Shown: positions 8,443 to 18,505 of the stretch, one piece after another
How the letters are laid out: the number at the start of each line of letters is the position of its first letter
Position numbering within the stretch: the stretch's first letter is position 1
NCBI RefSeq assembly: GCF_000317065.1
Contig: NC_019690.1
Span: forward strand, 62,001 to 126,000
Source of the DNA: Pseudanabaena sp. PCC 7367
Lineage (GTDB): Bacteria > Cyanobacteriota > Cyanobacteriia > Pseudanabaenales > Pseudanabaenaceae
DNA length: 64,000 nt
Direction: 5' to 3'
The notes under the pieces: model-generated
Told to the model about the DNA's origin: nothing
What the model saw: the letters and a program-made list of their open reading frames with translations, nothing else
The model's database searches: none
Translations under genes and position numbers: made by a program

Positions 8443-10155
8443 TTAGTCACCAAAATCAATCCGCCAGATACCAGCTGCTACATTAGCCAGTTGCTTCTGA
8501 CGCGACTCGATTTTTTGCTCATCCCAGGTTTCATAATGCTCAGCAATTGCCCTGGTAATCCGAAAGTCACTCTGTGCATAGACATCTCGCTTAGCAGCAT
8601 ATTCTTGATTACCAACTTCACGATTGCGAGCCGTTTCCAGAGGGGTCATATTGCCCAAGCGATAGATTAAGCGGTCTTGTTTTAGCTCTTCAATATATGC
8701 CCATGCTTCAGACGGACTTTCAGGCAAGATATGCTCCAAGTTGTAGGTCGCACTTTCAAATTCAAATGCTTGCCCTGATCGCTGTTTCTCAATTTCAAAC
8801 AGGATGTAACGCGCCACTGTCTTGTTACGGCTGTAGGTAGTGCGGAGCTCCTTCTCAGCAAACGCTCCTTTAAATTGAGTATCGTCTGGATATACATCCC
8901 GTAATGCAGCCATGACCTGTTGATAGCTGCTGTAGATACCATCAGATAACTTCCAGGCAATATCGTTATAGAGGCGCTCTTGCTCATGGGTTTGCAAGCT
9001 ACAGATCACGTTATACCGAAATGAAATAACGGCCACAGCTTTCAAAATGCGGGTAAATATCTGGCGATCACGGTCGAAAAATTGTTGATGGCAGGCCAAA
9101 AGCATGGCTAGGGGCTGACGTACGCTAAACATTCGCAGTTGCTTTAAGGCTTGTTTCTCGTCTGTTTGCCAACTGGCATCCTGGGGGTCACGCAGGGCAG
9201 CATAGACAGCAGCACAATGATCCAGGTTACGCACCAGGACAAAAGCATGTTCACGGGTAGTTATACGCCGCCGAATCGTTTTGAACAGCTCAGACTTACG
9301 CACCAGCTTATTGCAGCTATTCCAAAAGATGCGCAGGAATTCAGGGAAGCTCTCACTCCCTAGTAGACCGACAATCCGCTCCCACTGCTCTTCCAGAGCC
9401 TTCATTTCGGTTTCGTGGGTGTTTGCAGTGCCAATTAGCGAGAACAGATAGTTTTTAAGCAAATCGGTGGCAGAAAGGCGTACACCTCTGGCATTGAGGG
9501 TTTCAAACACTTTGAAGGCGTTTAATTCGTCTGTTACCGTGATGACGGTAAAAAATAGTTTATCTACCAGGGAATCAATAAATGCCGCAAAATTCTGCCC
9601 ACTATTAGAATACTTACCAAGTCTTGACTTCAGACGCTCTTTAAACCAGATAAAGGCTTTGCGGAGTTGGTGTTCAGATGCGTTAAGCCCCCGGCCAGGT
9701 ATTTGCGCCAAAGGGACAAGGTAGGTTTGATAAAAGCGATTATTATGCCGGTTTAGCTCTAACTTGGAACGTGGCACCAGGCTGACTGGATCAACATAGC
9801 CAATGTAGCTATTTTGCAATTGCTCTTTACGCAGAATATTCCTGTCAGCATCCAAATCAGCAGCAACTAAATCCTGCAAGTAGGACAGACCAGCCAAGAT
9901 CATGATACTGATCGTGGTCATTCGTTGCTGACCATCGATGATATCAAAGCGTTTGTTATCGGATGATTGCAGCACAAGATATCCCATATAATGGGCGGGC
10001 TCGCCATCATCTGCAAAAAGACCAATGATATCTTGCCAGAGGTCATCCCATTCATCCTCACCCCATGAGTAGTCTCGCTGAAAGGGAGGTACATGGTAAG
10101 TTAATCCATTACCGAGCAGCTGACGAAAGGTAGAATTGTAGGTGTTAAAGTTCAT
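8443..10155 (-). CDS. DUF262/DUF1524 GmrSD-like nuclease
   Basis: A 570-residue protein. The N-terminal DUF262 (ParB-like) domain carries [14 protein letters not shown] (about 23-36) and the nucleotide-binding DGQQRMTT (about 74-81). The C-terminal DUF1524 domain is HNH-like, with LEHILPES (about 471-478) and a later [18 protein letters not shown]. This domain pair is that of GmrS and GmrD, the type IV restriction enzyme cutting modified phage DNA; many single-chain relatives sit in defence islands. Length and motifs look intact. It is a single gene with no obvious partner. Specificity for modified DNA here is inference. Confidence 0.85.
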   Translation of the reverse strand: MNFNTYNSTFRQLLGNGLTYHVPPFQRDYSWGEDEWDDLWQDIIGLFADDGEPAHYMGYLVLQSSDNKRFDIIDGQQRMTTISIMILAGLSYLQDLVAADLDADRNILRKEQLQNSYIGYVDPVSLVPRSKLELNRHNNRFYQTYLVPLAQIPGRGLNASEHQLRKAFIWFKERLKSRLGKYSNSGQNFAAFIDSLVDKLFFTVITVTDELNAFKVFETLNARGVRLSATDLLKNYLFSLIGTANTHETEMKALEEQWERIVGLLGSESFPEFLRIFWNSCNKLVRKSELFKTIRRRITTREHAFVLVRNLDHCAAVYAALRDPQDASWQTDEKQALKQLRMFSVRQPLAMLLACHQQFFDRDRQIFTRILKAVAVISFRYNVICSLQTHEQERLYNDIAWKLSDGIYSSYQQVMAALRDVYPDDTQFKGAFAEKELRTTYSRNKTVARYILFEIEKQRSGQAFEFESATYNLEHILPESPSEAWAYIEELKQDRLIYRLGNMTPLETARNREVGNQEYAAKRDVYAQSDFRITRAIAEHYETWDEQKIESRQKQLANVAAGIWRIDFGD

Positions 10156-10180
10156 GGTTGCCCTGATGCAGTGCCCTCTC

Positions 10181-10320
10181 CTAGCTTAAAGATTGCTCTA
10201 TGCGAAAGCAAATCGCTTCTAAGGGACTGGGTAAGTCGATCGGGAATTGCTTCTCTTCATAGATATCAACCAAAGTAGCAAGCGTTTCTTGGGAATTTTC
10301 ATCATAAATCTCCGCTAACT
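10181..10320 (-). pseudogene. HigA-type antitoxin remnant
   Basis: The minus strand encodes, without a start codon, a fragment containing LATLVDIYEEKQFPIDLPSP and ending FRIEQSLS at a stop at 10181-10183. This closely matches the central part of the HigA-like fragment at 20911-21198 (LATLVDIYEEKQFPIGLPRP). It is a decayed copy of an antitoxin of the same family, with no toxin beside it. Confidence 0.7.
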
Positions 10321-10326
10321 GCTAAC

Positions 10327-11019
10327 TTAGCGATCAGCTTGTGACAGTTTCTCCACAAAGGCTTGATGTTCAGGAATAGCTAGCCCCTGCTGCAATACCT
10401 CCAGCACCCTGGCAAAATCCTCATTCAACAGGGCAGTTTTATCTAGCCATAACCCTGGGAATCCCCCTGAGCATATAATTCCATCTGAGTTGGCTGGCAT
10501 CTGCTTATATTGACCATCTTGCAGTCTGAACCAATCAAAAGCTTTGTTGTATACTCGCCAGACTAAGTATTCCTGTACCCGATTACGGCGATAGGCTTCT
10601 AGCTTGTCATGCATATCGATTGAGGTACTGCTGGCTGCAACCTCTAAAATTAACTCTGGCGCTCCTTCCACATAACCATCGGTACTGATACGGGCCTGTC
10701 CCCCTGGCATAATCATCAACAATCCATCGGGTTGCACTTCATTGTCCATGTCCAATCGCACTGTGGCATTGTCACCAAACATTAACCCAGGCGTGGCAGT
10801 TTCATATACTCCTAGCCAAGTCATCATTTTTCCATGCGGATAGCCATGACTATCAATTCTTAGCGGTGATGCCATGTAGACAGTTCCTTCAATTAACTCT
10901 GCTTTTTTAACATGCGGCATTGCCATATATCGGCGTTCAAACTCTTCACGCGAGAGCTTGTCGCCACTTTCAAGGGGCAGAGTTTGAGTTGGTAGCTTGA
11001 TCAGGTTTGGAGCAGCCAT
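10327..11019 (-). CDS. Uma2-family (DUF820) endonuclease-like protein, copy 1
   Basis: A 230-residue member of the Uma2/DUF820 family, very abundant in cyanobacteria and built on a PD-(D/E)XK nuclease fold. Seen: AELIEGTVYMASP near the N-terminus, QPDGLLMI and ELILEVAASSTSIDMHDKL (core Asp, Glu and Lys positions), then EAYRRNRVQEYLVWRV. A close paralogue is at 52687-53379, and the sequence just before the start codon (ATTCACCTCA on the plus strand) is shared too. Biological function is not established for the family. Confidence 0.85.
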   Translation of the reverse strand: MAAPNLIKLPTQTLPLESGDKLSREEFERRYMAMPHVKKAELIEGTVYMASPLRIDSHGYPHGKMMTWLGVYETATPGLMFGDNATVRLDMDNEVQPDGLLMIMPGGQARISTDGYVEGAPELILEVAASSTSIDMHDKLEAYRRNRVQEYLVWRVYNKAFDWFRLQDGQYKQMPANSDGIICSGGFPGLWLDKTALLNEDFARVLEVLQQGLAIPEHQAFVEKLSQADR

Positions 11020-11403
11020 AATTCACCTCAGGGAAATTGCATCGCTTAGGTTCAGCTATATCTATCTTACAGGGGATATAGCCTTACCACGGCGTGTTAA
11101 GACATTGCTTCTGTTAAGAGCCTGAATTGTCAAAACATGGACTCAGAGTATGTCCTAAACCAAAAGCGTAGCGCTATAACTGAACTAGAGCATCACTAAC
11201 TTACACAGGAAAAGCTGACGCAATGAGCCTAAACACAAATCACCTAATTGTCGCAAATCGAAAACTGCATTTTACATTTACAACCATGAGCACTGTTGGA
11301 GATCGATGAGTCAGAATCATCGGGTGATGGCCATCATATAATTATTGCTTGATATTTTGTTACATTTTTGCCAATAAGCAGTATTTTCTTAAAGCTATAG
11401 CAA
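11020..11403. other. Intergenic region, no gene seen
   Basis: 384 bp between the divergent Uma2 and PilZ genes. No ORF with coding character, RNA gene or strong hairpin was recognised. It must contain both promoters; the part near 11340-11400 is AT-rich. Confidence 0.4.
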
Positions 11404-11971
11404 TTGGGGATTTTTGTGACTATTGAGCATCAGAACAGCATTACATCAATGGTGAGACATTACGAAGAGCTAGAAGGAGCGGCAGGTAAATCCGCCCGCT
11501 ATCGAGCCCGCCGCTTTACAGCTGATAGTCTCTTCCCTGCTGCCAAGCCATCCCTCTACATTCGCCAGACACGTTATCCCCTAATTGATCTGAGTGCCTC
11601 AGGTCTAGCCTTTAGCAAACGAGCTGACTTACCACGCTTCGATGTCAACAGCGATATTGATCTGGCGATCGCCTACAAGGACATCACCCTATTTGAGAGC
11701 AAGGCAATTGTAGTGCGTGAAGAACAATCTGCCCACAGTGCCAAGATTGCTGTGCATCTCGATGGTAGCCATCTTGATATTGATAAACTGCAACAGCTCT
11801 ATCAACAGGCCATCTTGGTAGATCGTCTGAAAGGGATTGAAAATACCCAGCAATATATTGCCTCTATTCCCAGTGACTATCGTGCCTTATGTGATGAGGT
11901 CATTTATCTGATGCATGAATACCGCGAGGCATTAGAAGATTGCCCAGCCTCTACTTCTATAGCAATGTTAC
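11404..11971 (+). pseudogene. PilZ-domain protein, 3' end cut by Tn3-family transposon
   Basis: The reading frame encodes a PilZ domain (c-di-GMP binding) with the RxxxR-type arginine cluster RYRARRF (about 32-38) and DLSASGLAF (about 61-69), the (D/N)xSxxG motif. A helical region follows. At 11972 the sequence enters the 38-bp end of the transposon, and residues after SIAMLR come from it. The apparent stop at 12060 is inside the transposon. No downstream half was found after 15746, so the gene tail is lost. A TTG at 11404 or GTG at 11416 could be the start. Confidence 0.75.
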
Positions 11972-12009
11972 GGGTCTTGAAGTCCAATGGAACGAAAACG
12001 TACGCTAAG
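11972..12009 (+). repeat. Tn3-family left inverted repeat (38 bp)
   Basis: Starts GGGTCTTGAAGTCC and ends GTACGCTAAG. It resembles the Tn3 terminal repeat, sharing the TGGAACGAAAAC core. It matches the right end at 15709-15746 in inverse orientation except for one base (GGGTC versus GGGCC). Confidence 0.93.
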
Positions 12010-15000
12010 AGAATAGAAGTAAGTCTACGGGCAGGTTCAGGGGTCTCAGCTCTCCATTAACAACTTGCTGCGCCAAAGTGAAAGAGTAATGGCCCAACAT
12101 ATTAATATGTCTATACAGCAGAGGTGATAACCTTGCTATATCTGCATCTTTCACATCTACAGCCTGTTTTCGTAGATGCTCTAAGGCCGCCTGAATATAA
12201 ATAGTGTTCCACAGGACAACAGCATTAGTAACCAAGCCCAAAGCCCCTAATTGATCTTCCTGTCCTTGTCGATAGCGCTTACGAATTTCGCCCCGTTGGC
12301 CATGGCAAATAGTGCGAGCAACACGGTGCCTGCTCTCGCCCCGATTCAGTTGCGTTAAGATGCGGCGACGATAGTCCTCATCATCAATATAATTGAGCAG
12401 GTACAGTGTTTTATTGATGCGGCCAACCTCAATGATGGCTTGGGCAAGGCTTGATGGCCTTTCACTTTTCAGTAATGAGCGGATCAATTCTGAAGCCTGA
12501 ACAGTACCCAACTTCAGAGAGCCAGCAATCCTTAACATGTCATCCCAGTGTTGCTCAATTCGATGGGTATTTACTCGACCACGGGCTAAATCATTGAGTA
12601 CACCATAATCTGCATCTTTATCGACACGCCAGAAAATTGCTTCTCCTGCATCTGCCAAGCGTGGGGAAAACTGATAACCCAGTAACCAAAATAGACCAAA
12701 CACCATATCACTGGTACCAGCGGTATCCGTCATTATTTCAGTAGGACGTAAGCCTGTTTGTTGCTCCAATAGTCCTTCCAAGACAAAGATTGAATCTCGC
12801 AGAGTACCGGGAATAACAATGCCATGAAAGCCAGAATACTGATCCGAAACAAAGTTATACCAAGTGATACCTCTGTGAAAACCAAAGTATCTTCGATTAG
12901 GGCCTGCATTTATGGTCCGAATTGGAGTTACAAAACGGATGCCATCAGCAGAAGCAACCTCACCGCCGCCCCAATGATTAGCTAAAGTAAGGGTGGCTTG
13001 ATGATCGACAAGTCTGGCATTGGCTTGCACTAACGTTTCCGCTCGCAGATAATTTTGCTTGACCCAAGTCAACCGATGACGCGTCAATGCAGGTATATGG
13101 TTCTTGATTAAGGGTTCTAATCCAATATTGCAGGCTTCGGCTAGCAGTACTGCACAAATACTAACGTCTAGATCATTAACACGAGCATTAGCTTCACTCA
13201 CATGCGTAAATTCATCGGTAAATCCAGTGTGAGTATTGATTTCCAACAATAACTCGGTGAGATCTACGGCTGGTAACAATTCTGTAATCTCTTGATTGAG
13301 TTGAGTTAGGCTGGGTGGCTCAGCCAGTTTATCCAGGTTTGTAATCGTTAGCGAAGGATGTTGACCGGAATGATCGATTCTGACTGATTGGTTATGCTCA
13401 AAGTTACAAGCGACTTCTTTGTAGGTGGCATCCATTTGGCTCACTAAGTTTGCGATCGCTTTTTGGGGATTGATCGGATGACCAAGCGAGCGAGCAATCT
13501 GGATGCGATTTGCTTGCCATTCTTTGCCCCGTAGCAACTTTGCTCTGGGGTCACCCCAGTGATCGCTATTGTCGACATAAATATCCCGACGACGGAGTGA
13601 ATCTTGTAGCTTATCGAGGAAACACAGTATGTATCCTCGTTTGGTTACGCGTCCTTCTGGATCAAAGACCAGGCGCTTCCACGGATTAGTAATAATTTCT
13701 AGTGGTGGGTCTTCCAGAATTTGCTTACGTGAGATACCCATAGACACCAGGTATTTAAAGGCTGACAGGGTAACTTCGCCCGCAGGTGCAGCCTTGAATA
13801 CAATATTGTGAAGTAGGCTTGGTAAAAAACGCCGCACACGACCATATTGTTCGACAATCTCATCATGAAAATTGTCGTCTGCTGGGCGAGCTAGCTCATT
13901 AATGAGCGCCACCGATTCAGCTAGCTTGTCTCGGGAAATTCGTGCAAAAATAGCTTCTCTCAACTGGCTGTCTTGGTTTTCCTCATTCAGGATCAAGATA
14001 CCAACTTGTGCAAGTGCCAGCGCGGCTTTATCTAAATCTTTGAGTGTTCGTAACCGCTTTTTTTGACCAATCCTTTTTGCTTCTCCAGCAATACCGGTAA
14101 TGAGTAAGTCAAGGACATCCAGAGCTTCATCAAGTGCTATCGTCTCAAACGCTTTCACAAAGGCTACTAAGATCGCAATACGTCTGTGATCGGGCATCCT
14201 GGCAATTTTATGCATGGAGGTCATACCTGCATGACGAGCCAGATTCTTCAATCGCACTGGTGGAATATAGGAAAAGTCTAGTTCCTGCATTCCAAATGCT
14301 TTAAAATATCTATAGCGCTCAATTGCTGTATTAAAGGCTGCGCTACTGATTCTGACTGGCCCTTTACGATAGCGATCAAAATTGGAAGTACGTTCTCCTT
14401 CTGGCACTTGTAGTAGAGTTTGTAACTTTGCTTTTTGTTCATTTGTGGGTAATGATGATAATCGTTGCCATAATTGATTTGTGGTTCTTTCTCGAATCTC
14501 TGCAATTAAGCGGGTCAGAGTTGTAGCACCTGGCAACAGCACTTTATGTTGGATTAGCCAGGCGGTAGCAAAGTCAAATAGCAAACTTGGTCTTTCATTA
14601 CTGATCCAGGCACGCGTGTAGAGCAATCGGCTTAACCGAAATGACCACGGTGGAGCACTAAAATCATGGTAGCCATAGTAGTCACGGATCAATGCTGTGT
14701 GCTCGCGTTTAGTAGTTTCTCTCTGGGCATAACCTGCCACAATAGAAATATGGCGAATTGATAGTTGTTGGGCCACAAATGTTTGCACGTTGCGGGGGAT
14801 CAGCGCCAGATCTGAAAGGAATGTGCCTAAAAAACGTACTGATGTTAGTTGCAAAGCAAAGCCGAGCCGATTTTGGTCACCGCGTCGATTAGATATAAAT
14901 GCCAAATCACTTTGATCGAGATGAAAGTAACGTGCTAGCTGCACTTCATTGGGTTCACCTGTAAACTGTCCATATCGTGCCTTTTGCTCTGCGGTTAAAA

Positions 15001-15064
15001 AATCAACTGGCATCCAGGCTCCTACACTCAACGCTGTATAAGAATATTGTCTATTAATTCGCAA
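12005..15064 (-). CDS. tnpA: Tn3-family transposase TnpA
   Basis: A 1019-residue protein, normal for Tn3 transposases (about 1000). It begins in a DUF4158-like N-terminal domain (LTAEQKARYGQFTGEPNEVQ). The catalytic domain includes ADGIRFVTPIRTINAGPNRRYFG, the Asp-containing IMTDTAGTSDMVFG, and the late GLVTNAVVLWNTIYIQAALE. No frameshift is seen. It performs replicative transposition using the 38-bp ends. The gene end overlaps the left inverted repeat, as usual in compact Tn3 elements, and its promoter overlaps the res site, so TnpR binding probably represses it. Confidence 0.93.
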   Translation of the reverse strand: MRINRQYSYTALSVGAWMPVDFLTAEQKARYGQFTGEPNEVQLARYFHLDQSDLAFISNRRGDQNRLGFALQLTSVRFLGTFLSDLALIPRNVQTFVAQQLSIRHISIVAGYAQRETTKREHTALIRDYYGYHDFSAPPWSFRLSRLLYTRAWISNERPSLLFDFATAWLIQHKVLLPGATTLTRLIAEIRERTTNQLWQRLSSLPTNEQKAKLQTLLQVPEGERTSNFDRYRKGPVRISSAAFNTAIERYRYFKAFGMQELDFSYIPPVRLKNLARHAGMTSMHKIARMPDHRRIAILVAFVKAFETIALDEALDVLDLLITGIAGEAKRIGQKKRLRTLKDLDKAALALAQVGILILNEENQDSQLREAIFARISRDKLAESVALINELARPADDNFHDEIVEQYGRVRRFLPSLLHNIVFKAAPAGEVTLSAFKYLVSMGISRKQILEDPPLEIITNPWKRLVFDPEGRVTKRGYILCFLDKLQDSLRRRDIYVDNSDHWGDPRAKLLRGKEWQANRIQIARSLGHPINPQKAIANLVSQMDATYKEVACNFEHNQSVRIDHSGQHPSLTITNLDKLAEPPSLTQLNQEITELLPAVDLTELLLEINTHTGFTDEFTHVSEANARVNDLDVSICAVLLAEACNIGLEPLIKNHIPALTRHRLTWVKQNYLRAETLVQANARLVDHQATLTLANHWGGGEVASADGIRFVTPIRTINAGPNRRYFGFHRGITWYNFVSDQYSGFHGIVIPGTLRDSIFVLEGLLEQQTGLRPTEIMTDTAGTSDMVFGLFWLLGYQFSPRLADAGEAIFWRVDKDADYGVLNDLARGRVNTHRIEQHWDDMLRIAGSLKLGTVQASELIRSLLKSERPSSLAQAIIEVGRINKTLYLLNYIDDEDYRRRILTQLNRGESRHRVARTICHGQRGEIRKRYRQGQEDQLGALGLVTNAVVLWNTIYIQAALEHLRKQAVDVKDADIARLSPLLYRHINMLGHYSFTLAQQVVNGELRPLNLPVDLLLFS

Positions 15065-15142
15065 GTTAGTAGACAGGCAAAATTATCTTAAATATACTGT
15101 CTAATAAGTCGTTTTTAGCTATACTAATAGACAATATGTCTA
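15048..15142. promoter_or_regulatory. Resolvase res site between tnpA and tnpR
   Basis: The divergent gap carries repeated TGTCTA/TAGACA half-sites: a pair at 15048-15075, a second at 15098-15133, and a tight palindrome TAGACAATATGTCTA at 15128-15142. Three subsites with shared half-sites and different spacings are the layout of a Tn3 res site, used for cointegrate resolution and for repression of both genes. Confidence 0.75.
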
Positions 15143-15155
15143 TGAATCGATTTAG

Positions 15156-15746
<591 letters not shown>

Positions 15747-15805
15747 ATAAAAACGCCCCTGAGAAATGACCTTGGCCTTATAATTTTACTTCTGTCTCTC
15801 AAGAT

Positions 15806-16141
15806 TTAGGTAGTAGGCTCTTCACTCATATCTAGCCTTTGCACTGTAATGCCATAGCCCATGGATTTAACGATCGTGTTGATCGTATCGAATCCCGGCT
15901 TTGCCTGCTCTGATAGAGCTTTTTGAATCCCATTGCGGGTAAGACCACTTTGGGTGGCTAGGGCTGAAACGCCTTTAACTCGTGCGATCATTCTTAAGGA
16001 TGAAAGCAGAGCGGGGGTGCAACCATCTTTTGCATATTCTTCAAAAGCCGTTGCCAAATAGCTGTCTATTTCATCAGGGTGATTACGATAATATTCTTCA
16101 TCAACCTGATCTATAGTTCTGTACTGTCTTTTTTCAGCCAT
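15806..16141 (-). CDS. Antitoxin of a HigBA/RelBE-type pair (addiction module antidote)
   Basis: About 111 residues from the ATG at 16141 (MAEKRQYRTIDQVDEEYYRN); a longer frame to 16213 lies inside the toxin gene and is less likely. It contains an acidic N-terminal region and an XRE-like helix-turn-helix (ALATQSGLTRNGIQKALS). This is the COG3636-type antidote protein, found downstream of a RelE-superfamily killer protein. Its start overlaps the toxin stop by 8 bp, implying translational coupling. It should bind the toxin and the shared promoter. Confidence 0.85.
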   Translation of the reverse strand: MAEKRQYRTIDQVDEEYYRNHPDEIDSYLATAFEEYAKDGCTPALLSSLRMIARVKGVSALATQSGLTRNGIQKALSEQAKPGFDTINTIVKSMGYGITVQRLDMSEEPTT

Positions 16142-16472
16142 TGTCTTTATACTCCTGCCAATAGGCTTTAGCGTTTTTAATGTCCTGCTTTTGGCTACTC
16201 TTATCACCACCACAAAGCAAAATTATAATATTTTCCTTATCCTCCCCGAAATACACGCGGTAGCCAGGGCCAAAAAACATCCTCAACTCTGAAACGCCTT
16301 TCCCCACTGCCTCACAATCGCCATATAGCCCACTTGCAAGCCGCCTAATCCTGACTCGAATGCGCTCTATAATCTTTTGGTCTTTTAAATCTGTAAGCCA
16401 GTCAGTGTAAGGCTCGTTACCGTTTTTGTCGGTGTAAACCAGAATTGTTTTTGGCTGTATCTCTCGAGCCAT
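16134..16472 (-). CDS. RelE/HigB-superfamily toxin (addiction module killer protein)
   Basis: A 112-residue protein of the RelE/ParE superfamily (COG3657 type). Seen: PYTDWLTDLKDQKIIERIRV, GVSELRMFFGPGYRVYFG and LLCGGDKSSQKQDIKNAKAYW, the usual pattern for ribosome-dependent RNase toxins of this group. It is the first gene of a two-gene operon with the antitoxin at 15806. A short inverted stretch (TGCATACAACTGTATGCA, 16501-16518) just upstream is a good candidate operator. Confidence 0.87.
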   Translation of the reverse strand: MAREIQPKTILVYTDKNGNEPYTDWLTDLKDQKIIERIRVRIRRLASGLYGDCEAVGKGVSELRMFFGPGYRVYFGEDKENIIILLCGGDKSSQKQDIKNAKAYWQEYKDNG

Positions 16473-16500
16473 ATTGCAACTTTCTTATGAATATATCATG

Positions 16501-16518
16501 TGCATACAACTGTATGCA
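16501..16518. promoter_or_regulatory. Palindrome upstream of the RelE-type toxin operon
   Basis: TGCATACAACTGTATGCA is a palindrome with 8-bp arms (TGCATACA/TGTATGCA) about 30 bp upstream of the toxin start. It is a plausible operator for the antitoxin or toxin-antitoxin complex. Position and symmetry are the only evidence. Confidence 0.5.
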
Positions 16519-16538
16519 ATAAAAGGATGAGTGACTTG

Positions 16539-16705
16539 CTATGTTTTTTCCCTTGCCGTTAAAACCTTTGCGATCGGTTCCAGTTTAATCCCCCAGCGCT
16601 GAGTTTCGGTTAGCAGGTCTTCCCAATCCGTCAAGGGACGCTGCGCTCTGAAGCCCTGGACAGCTCGGAGCCCATAACCTGCTGCCCTACCCTTGGCTTT
16701 GGGGT
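16539..16705 (-). pseudogene. Unidentified coding fragment
   Basis: The minus strand encodes about 55 residues with sensible composition (LTDWEDLLTETQRWGIKLEP, ending KVLTAREKT) up to a stop at 16539-16541. No start codon follows the upstream stop near 16706. It looks like the C-terminal end of a lost gene. I do not recognise the family. Confidence 0.35.
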
Positions 16706-16772
16706 TACACTAAACAGGAATCTTTGAAGGGGTTCCCTAAACAGGATGTGTTTTACCAAGAAGGCTTGTCAA

Positions 16773-17831
16773 TCAATCGTCACTTTTACGATCACTTTCT
16801 TCCAGCTCGGCGATCGCGGTTTCCATCTCCATTTCTAGCTGCTCCACAGTCGGCAAGCTTTCTTCAAGATGTTTGGGTAACTGATGGGTAGAAACAGCGA
16901 TCGGCGTATTGATGTTGCGTAATGCATATTCAGCCGTTGTGCGATCCTTTGACTTGCACAATACAATGCCGATTGTCGGCTGGTCATCAGGATGACGTAG
17001 CAAATCATCAACTACTGCCACATAGAAATTCATTTTGCCCGTATATTCCGGCCGGAACTCTGTCACCTTCAGATCAATGATGATGTAACAGCGCAGTTTG
17101 AGGTGATAGAACAGCAAATCCATGAAATATTCATTACCTGAAACCTCAAGTCGATACTGGCTGCCAACAAAGGCAAAGCCCACCCCCAATTCCAAGAGAA
17201 AGTCTCGGATGTGTTTGACCAGAGCAGATTCCAGCTCTCGCTCTTGAACTGTCCCTGTGAGTGCAAGAAAATCTAGATTATAGGGATCTTTGAGTAGCTG
17301 ATTTGCTAGATCTGATTGTGGCTGTGGCAAGGCTCGCTCAAAATTGTTAACCGCACTGCCCTGGCGTTGGTAGAGCTTGCTTTCAATCTGCAGCTCGAGG
17401 ATGTTACGACTCCAGCCATTTTCGATTGTTTCCTGGGCATACCAGATGCGCTCTTGCGGATCTTTAACATGATCCAAAATACGGACATTATGGCCCCACG
17501 GAATTTGTCCAACAAGCTGTTGGACAATTTGTTCATCGGGATATGCCTCAGCAAAAGATCGCATATACATCAGGTTTGTACGTGAAAATCCCTTCATATC
17601 AGGAAACTCTCGTTTCAAGTCTTTGGCTAAGCGCGTGATCACTTTACTGCCCCAGCCTTCTTCTTGTTGCCGTTGTAGGATATCCCGACCAATTTGCCAG
17701 TAAAGCAGCACCAGCTCCTTATTGACAGCTAATGCCGCTTTGACCTGGGCCTGGCGGATACGGGTCTTGAGATCGCTCAAAAAAGCGATGTAGCTTTCTT
17801 CTTCAGGAAATAGGGTAGGTGATTTGGGCAT
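16773..17831 (-). CDS. DUF1016 (YhcG-type) PD-(D/E)XK nuclease-like protein
   Basis: A 352-residue protein. The N-terminal DUF1016_N region is visible (YWQIGRDILQRQQEEGWGSK), followed by FSRTNLMYMRSFAEAYP. The C-terminal nuclease domain carries FMDLLFYHLKLRCYIIIDLK (Asp then Asp-Leu-Lys) and ends with GIVLCKSKDRTTAEYAL. The family is a restriction-like nuclease often linked with defence and toxin-antitoxin genes; its activity is poorly characterised. The acidic tail is usual. It stands alone between toxin-antitoxin genes. Confidence 0.87.
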   Translation of the reverse strand: MPKSPTLFPEEESYIAFLSDLKTRIRQAQVKAALAVNKELVLLYWQIGRDILQRQQEEGWGSKVITRLAKDLKREFPDMKGFSRTNLMYMRSFAEAYPDEQIVQQLVGQIPWGHNVRILDHVKDPQERIWYAQETIENGWSRNILELQIESKLYQRQGSAVNNFERALPQPQSDLANQLLKDPYNLDFLALTGTVQERELESALVKHIRDFLLELGVGFAFVGSQYRLEVSGNEYFMDLLFYHLKLRCYIIIDLKVTEFRPEYTGKMNFYVAVVDDLLRHPDDQPTIGIVLCKSKDRTTAEYALRNINTPIAVSTHQLPKHLEESLPTVEQLEMEMETAIAELEESDRKSDD

Positions 17832-18059
17832 CGTTTAGCTATAGTCCAACATAGAAGCGATCGCAACAAGCGTATCTCATGTTGTCACTTTGCAGCTGTT
17901 GGTTTGTAAAATTGTGCAACAAGCTGCTGCACAATTGGCTAACCTGAATACTTATGACTTAAGGCCATGGTTTCTAAAGTATCCAAGTGTGAGCACATTA
18001 GATAATACAGAGAGCCGCTAGATGTTGAGATTATTGATTTCCACCAGAGGGGGTTTATT

Positions 18060-18329
18060 ATGAAAATTCCCAATAAACGCCCTCCTTCACACCCTGGAGA
18101 AATATTGCTTGAGGATTTTCTTAAGCCAATGCAGGTTTCACGGCGTGTGCTTGCTGAAGCAATTCATGTCCCAGATCAACATGTTAGCGAGCTGATCAAT
18201 AGCAAGCGCAGTATTACGCCAAGCACTGCCCGACTGTTGTCAATCTTCTTTGGCAATAGCCCAGGTTTTTGGCTAAACTTGCAGCAAGTATGGGAGCTTT
18301 ATCATGCCATGGAATATGATGAACAATAG
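18060..18329 (+). CDS. higA: HigA-type XRE antitoxin, possibly cut by the IS21 insertion
   Basis: An 89-residue protein starting KIPNKRPPSHPGEILLEDFL, the usual opening of COG3093 HigA antitoxins, with helix-turn-helix ADQH-VSELIN-type residues (HVPDQHVSELINSKRSITPS) and GFWLNLQQVWELYHA. The stop is one base before the IS21 left end at 18331. Typical relatives run 5-15 residues longer, so the end may have been cut or changed by the insertion. No HigB toxin gene is found in the 228 bp upstream, where the usual partner would lie. GAGGGGG before the ATG may serve as ribosome binding site. Confidence 0.78.
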   Translation: MKIPNKRPPSHPGEILLEDFLKPMQVSRRVLAEAIHVPDQHVSELINSKRSITPSTARLLSIFFGNSPGFWLNLQQVWELYHAMEYDEQ

Positions 18330-18505
18330 TTGTTAGGCGACAATTACCTTGGCGTCTGGATGACGATTACTTGGCATAAAAAGATGATCGCCAGCAAGGA
18401 TATGAGATCGCAAGTGGAGGTAGGCGTCAACTAGAAAAAAAGAGATCAAAACGGGAAAAAAGAAAGACACTAAAGACGTTCAAACAGGAAAGTGGAACGT
18501 CAGCA

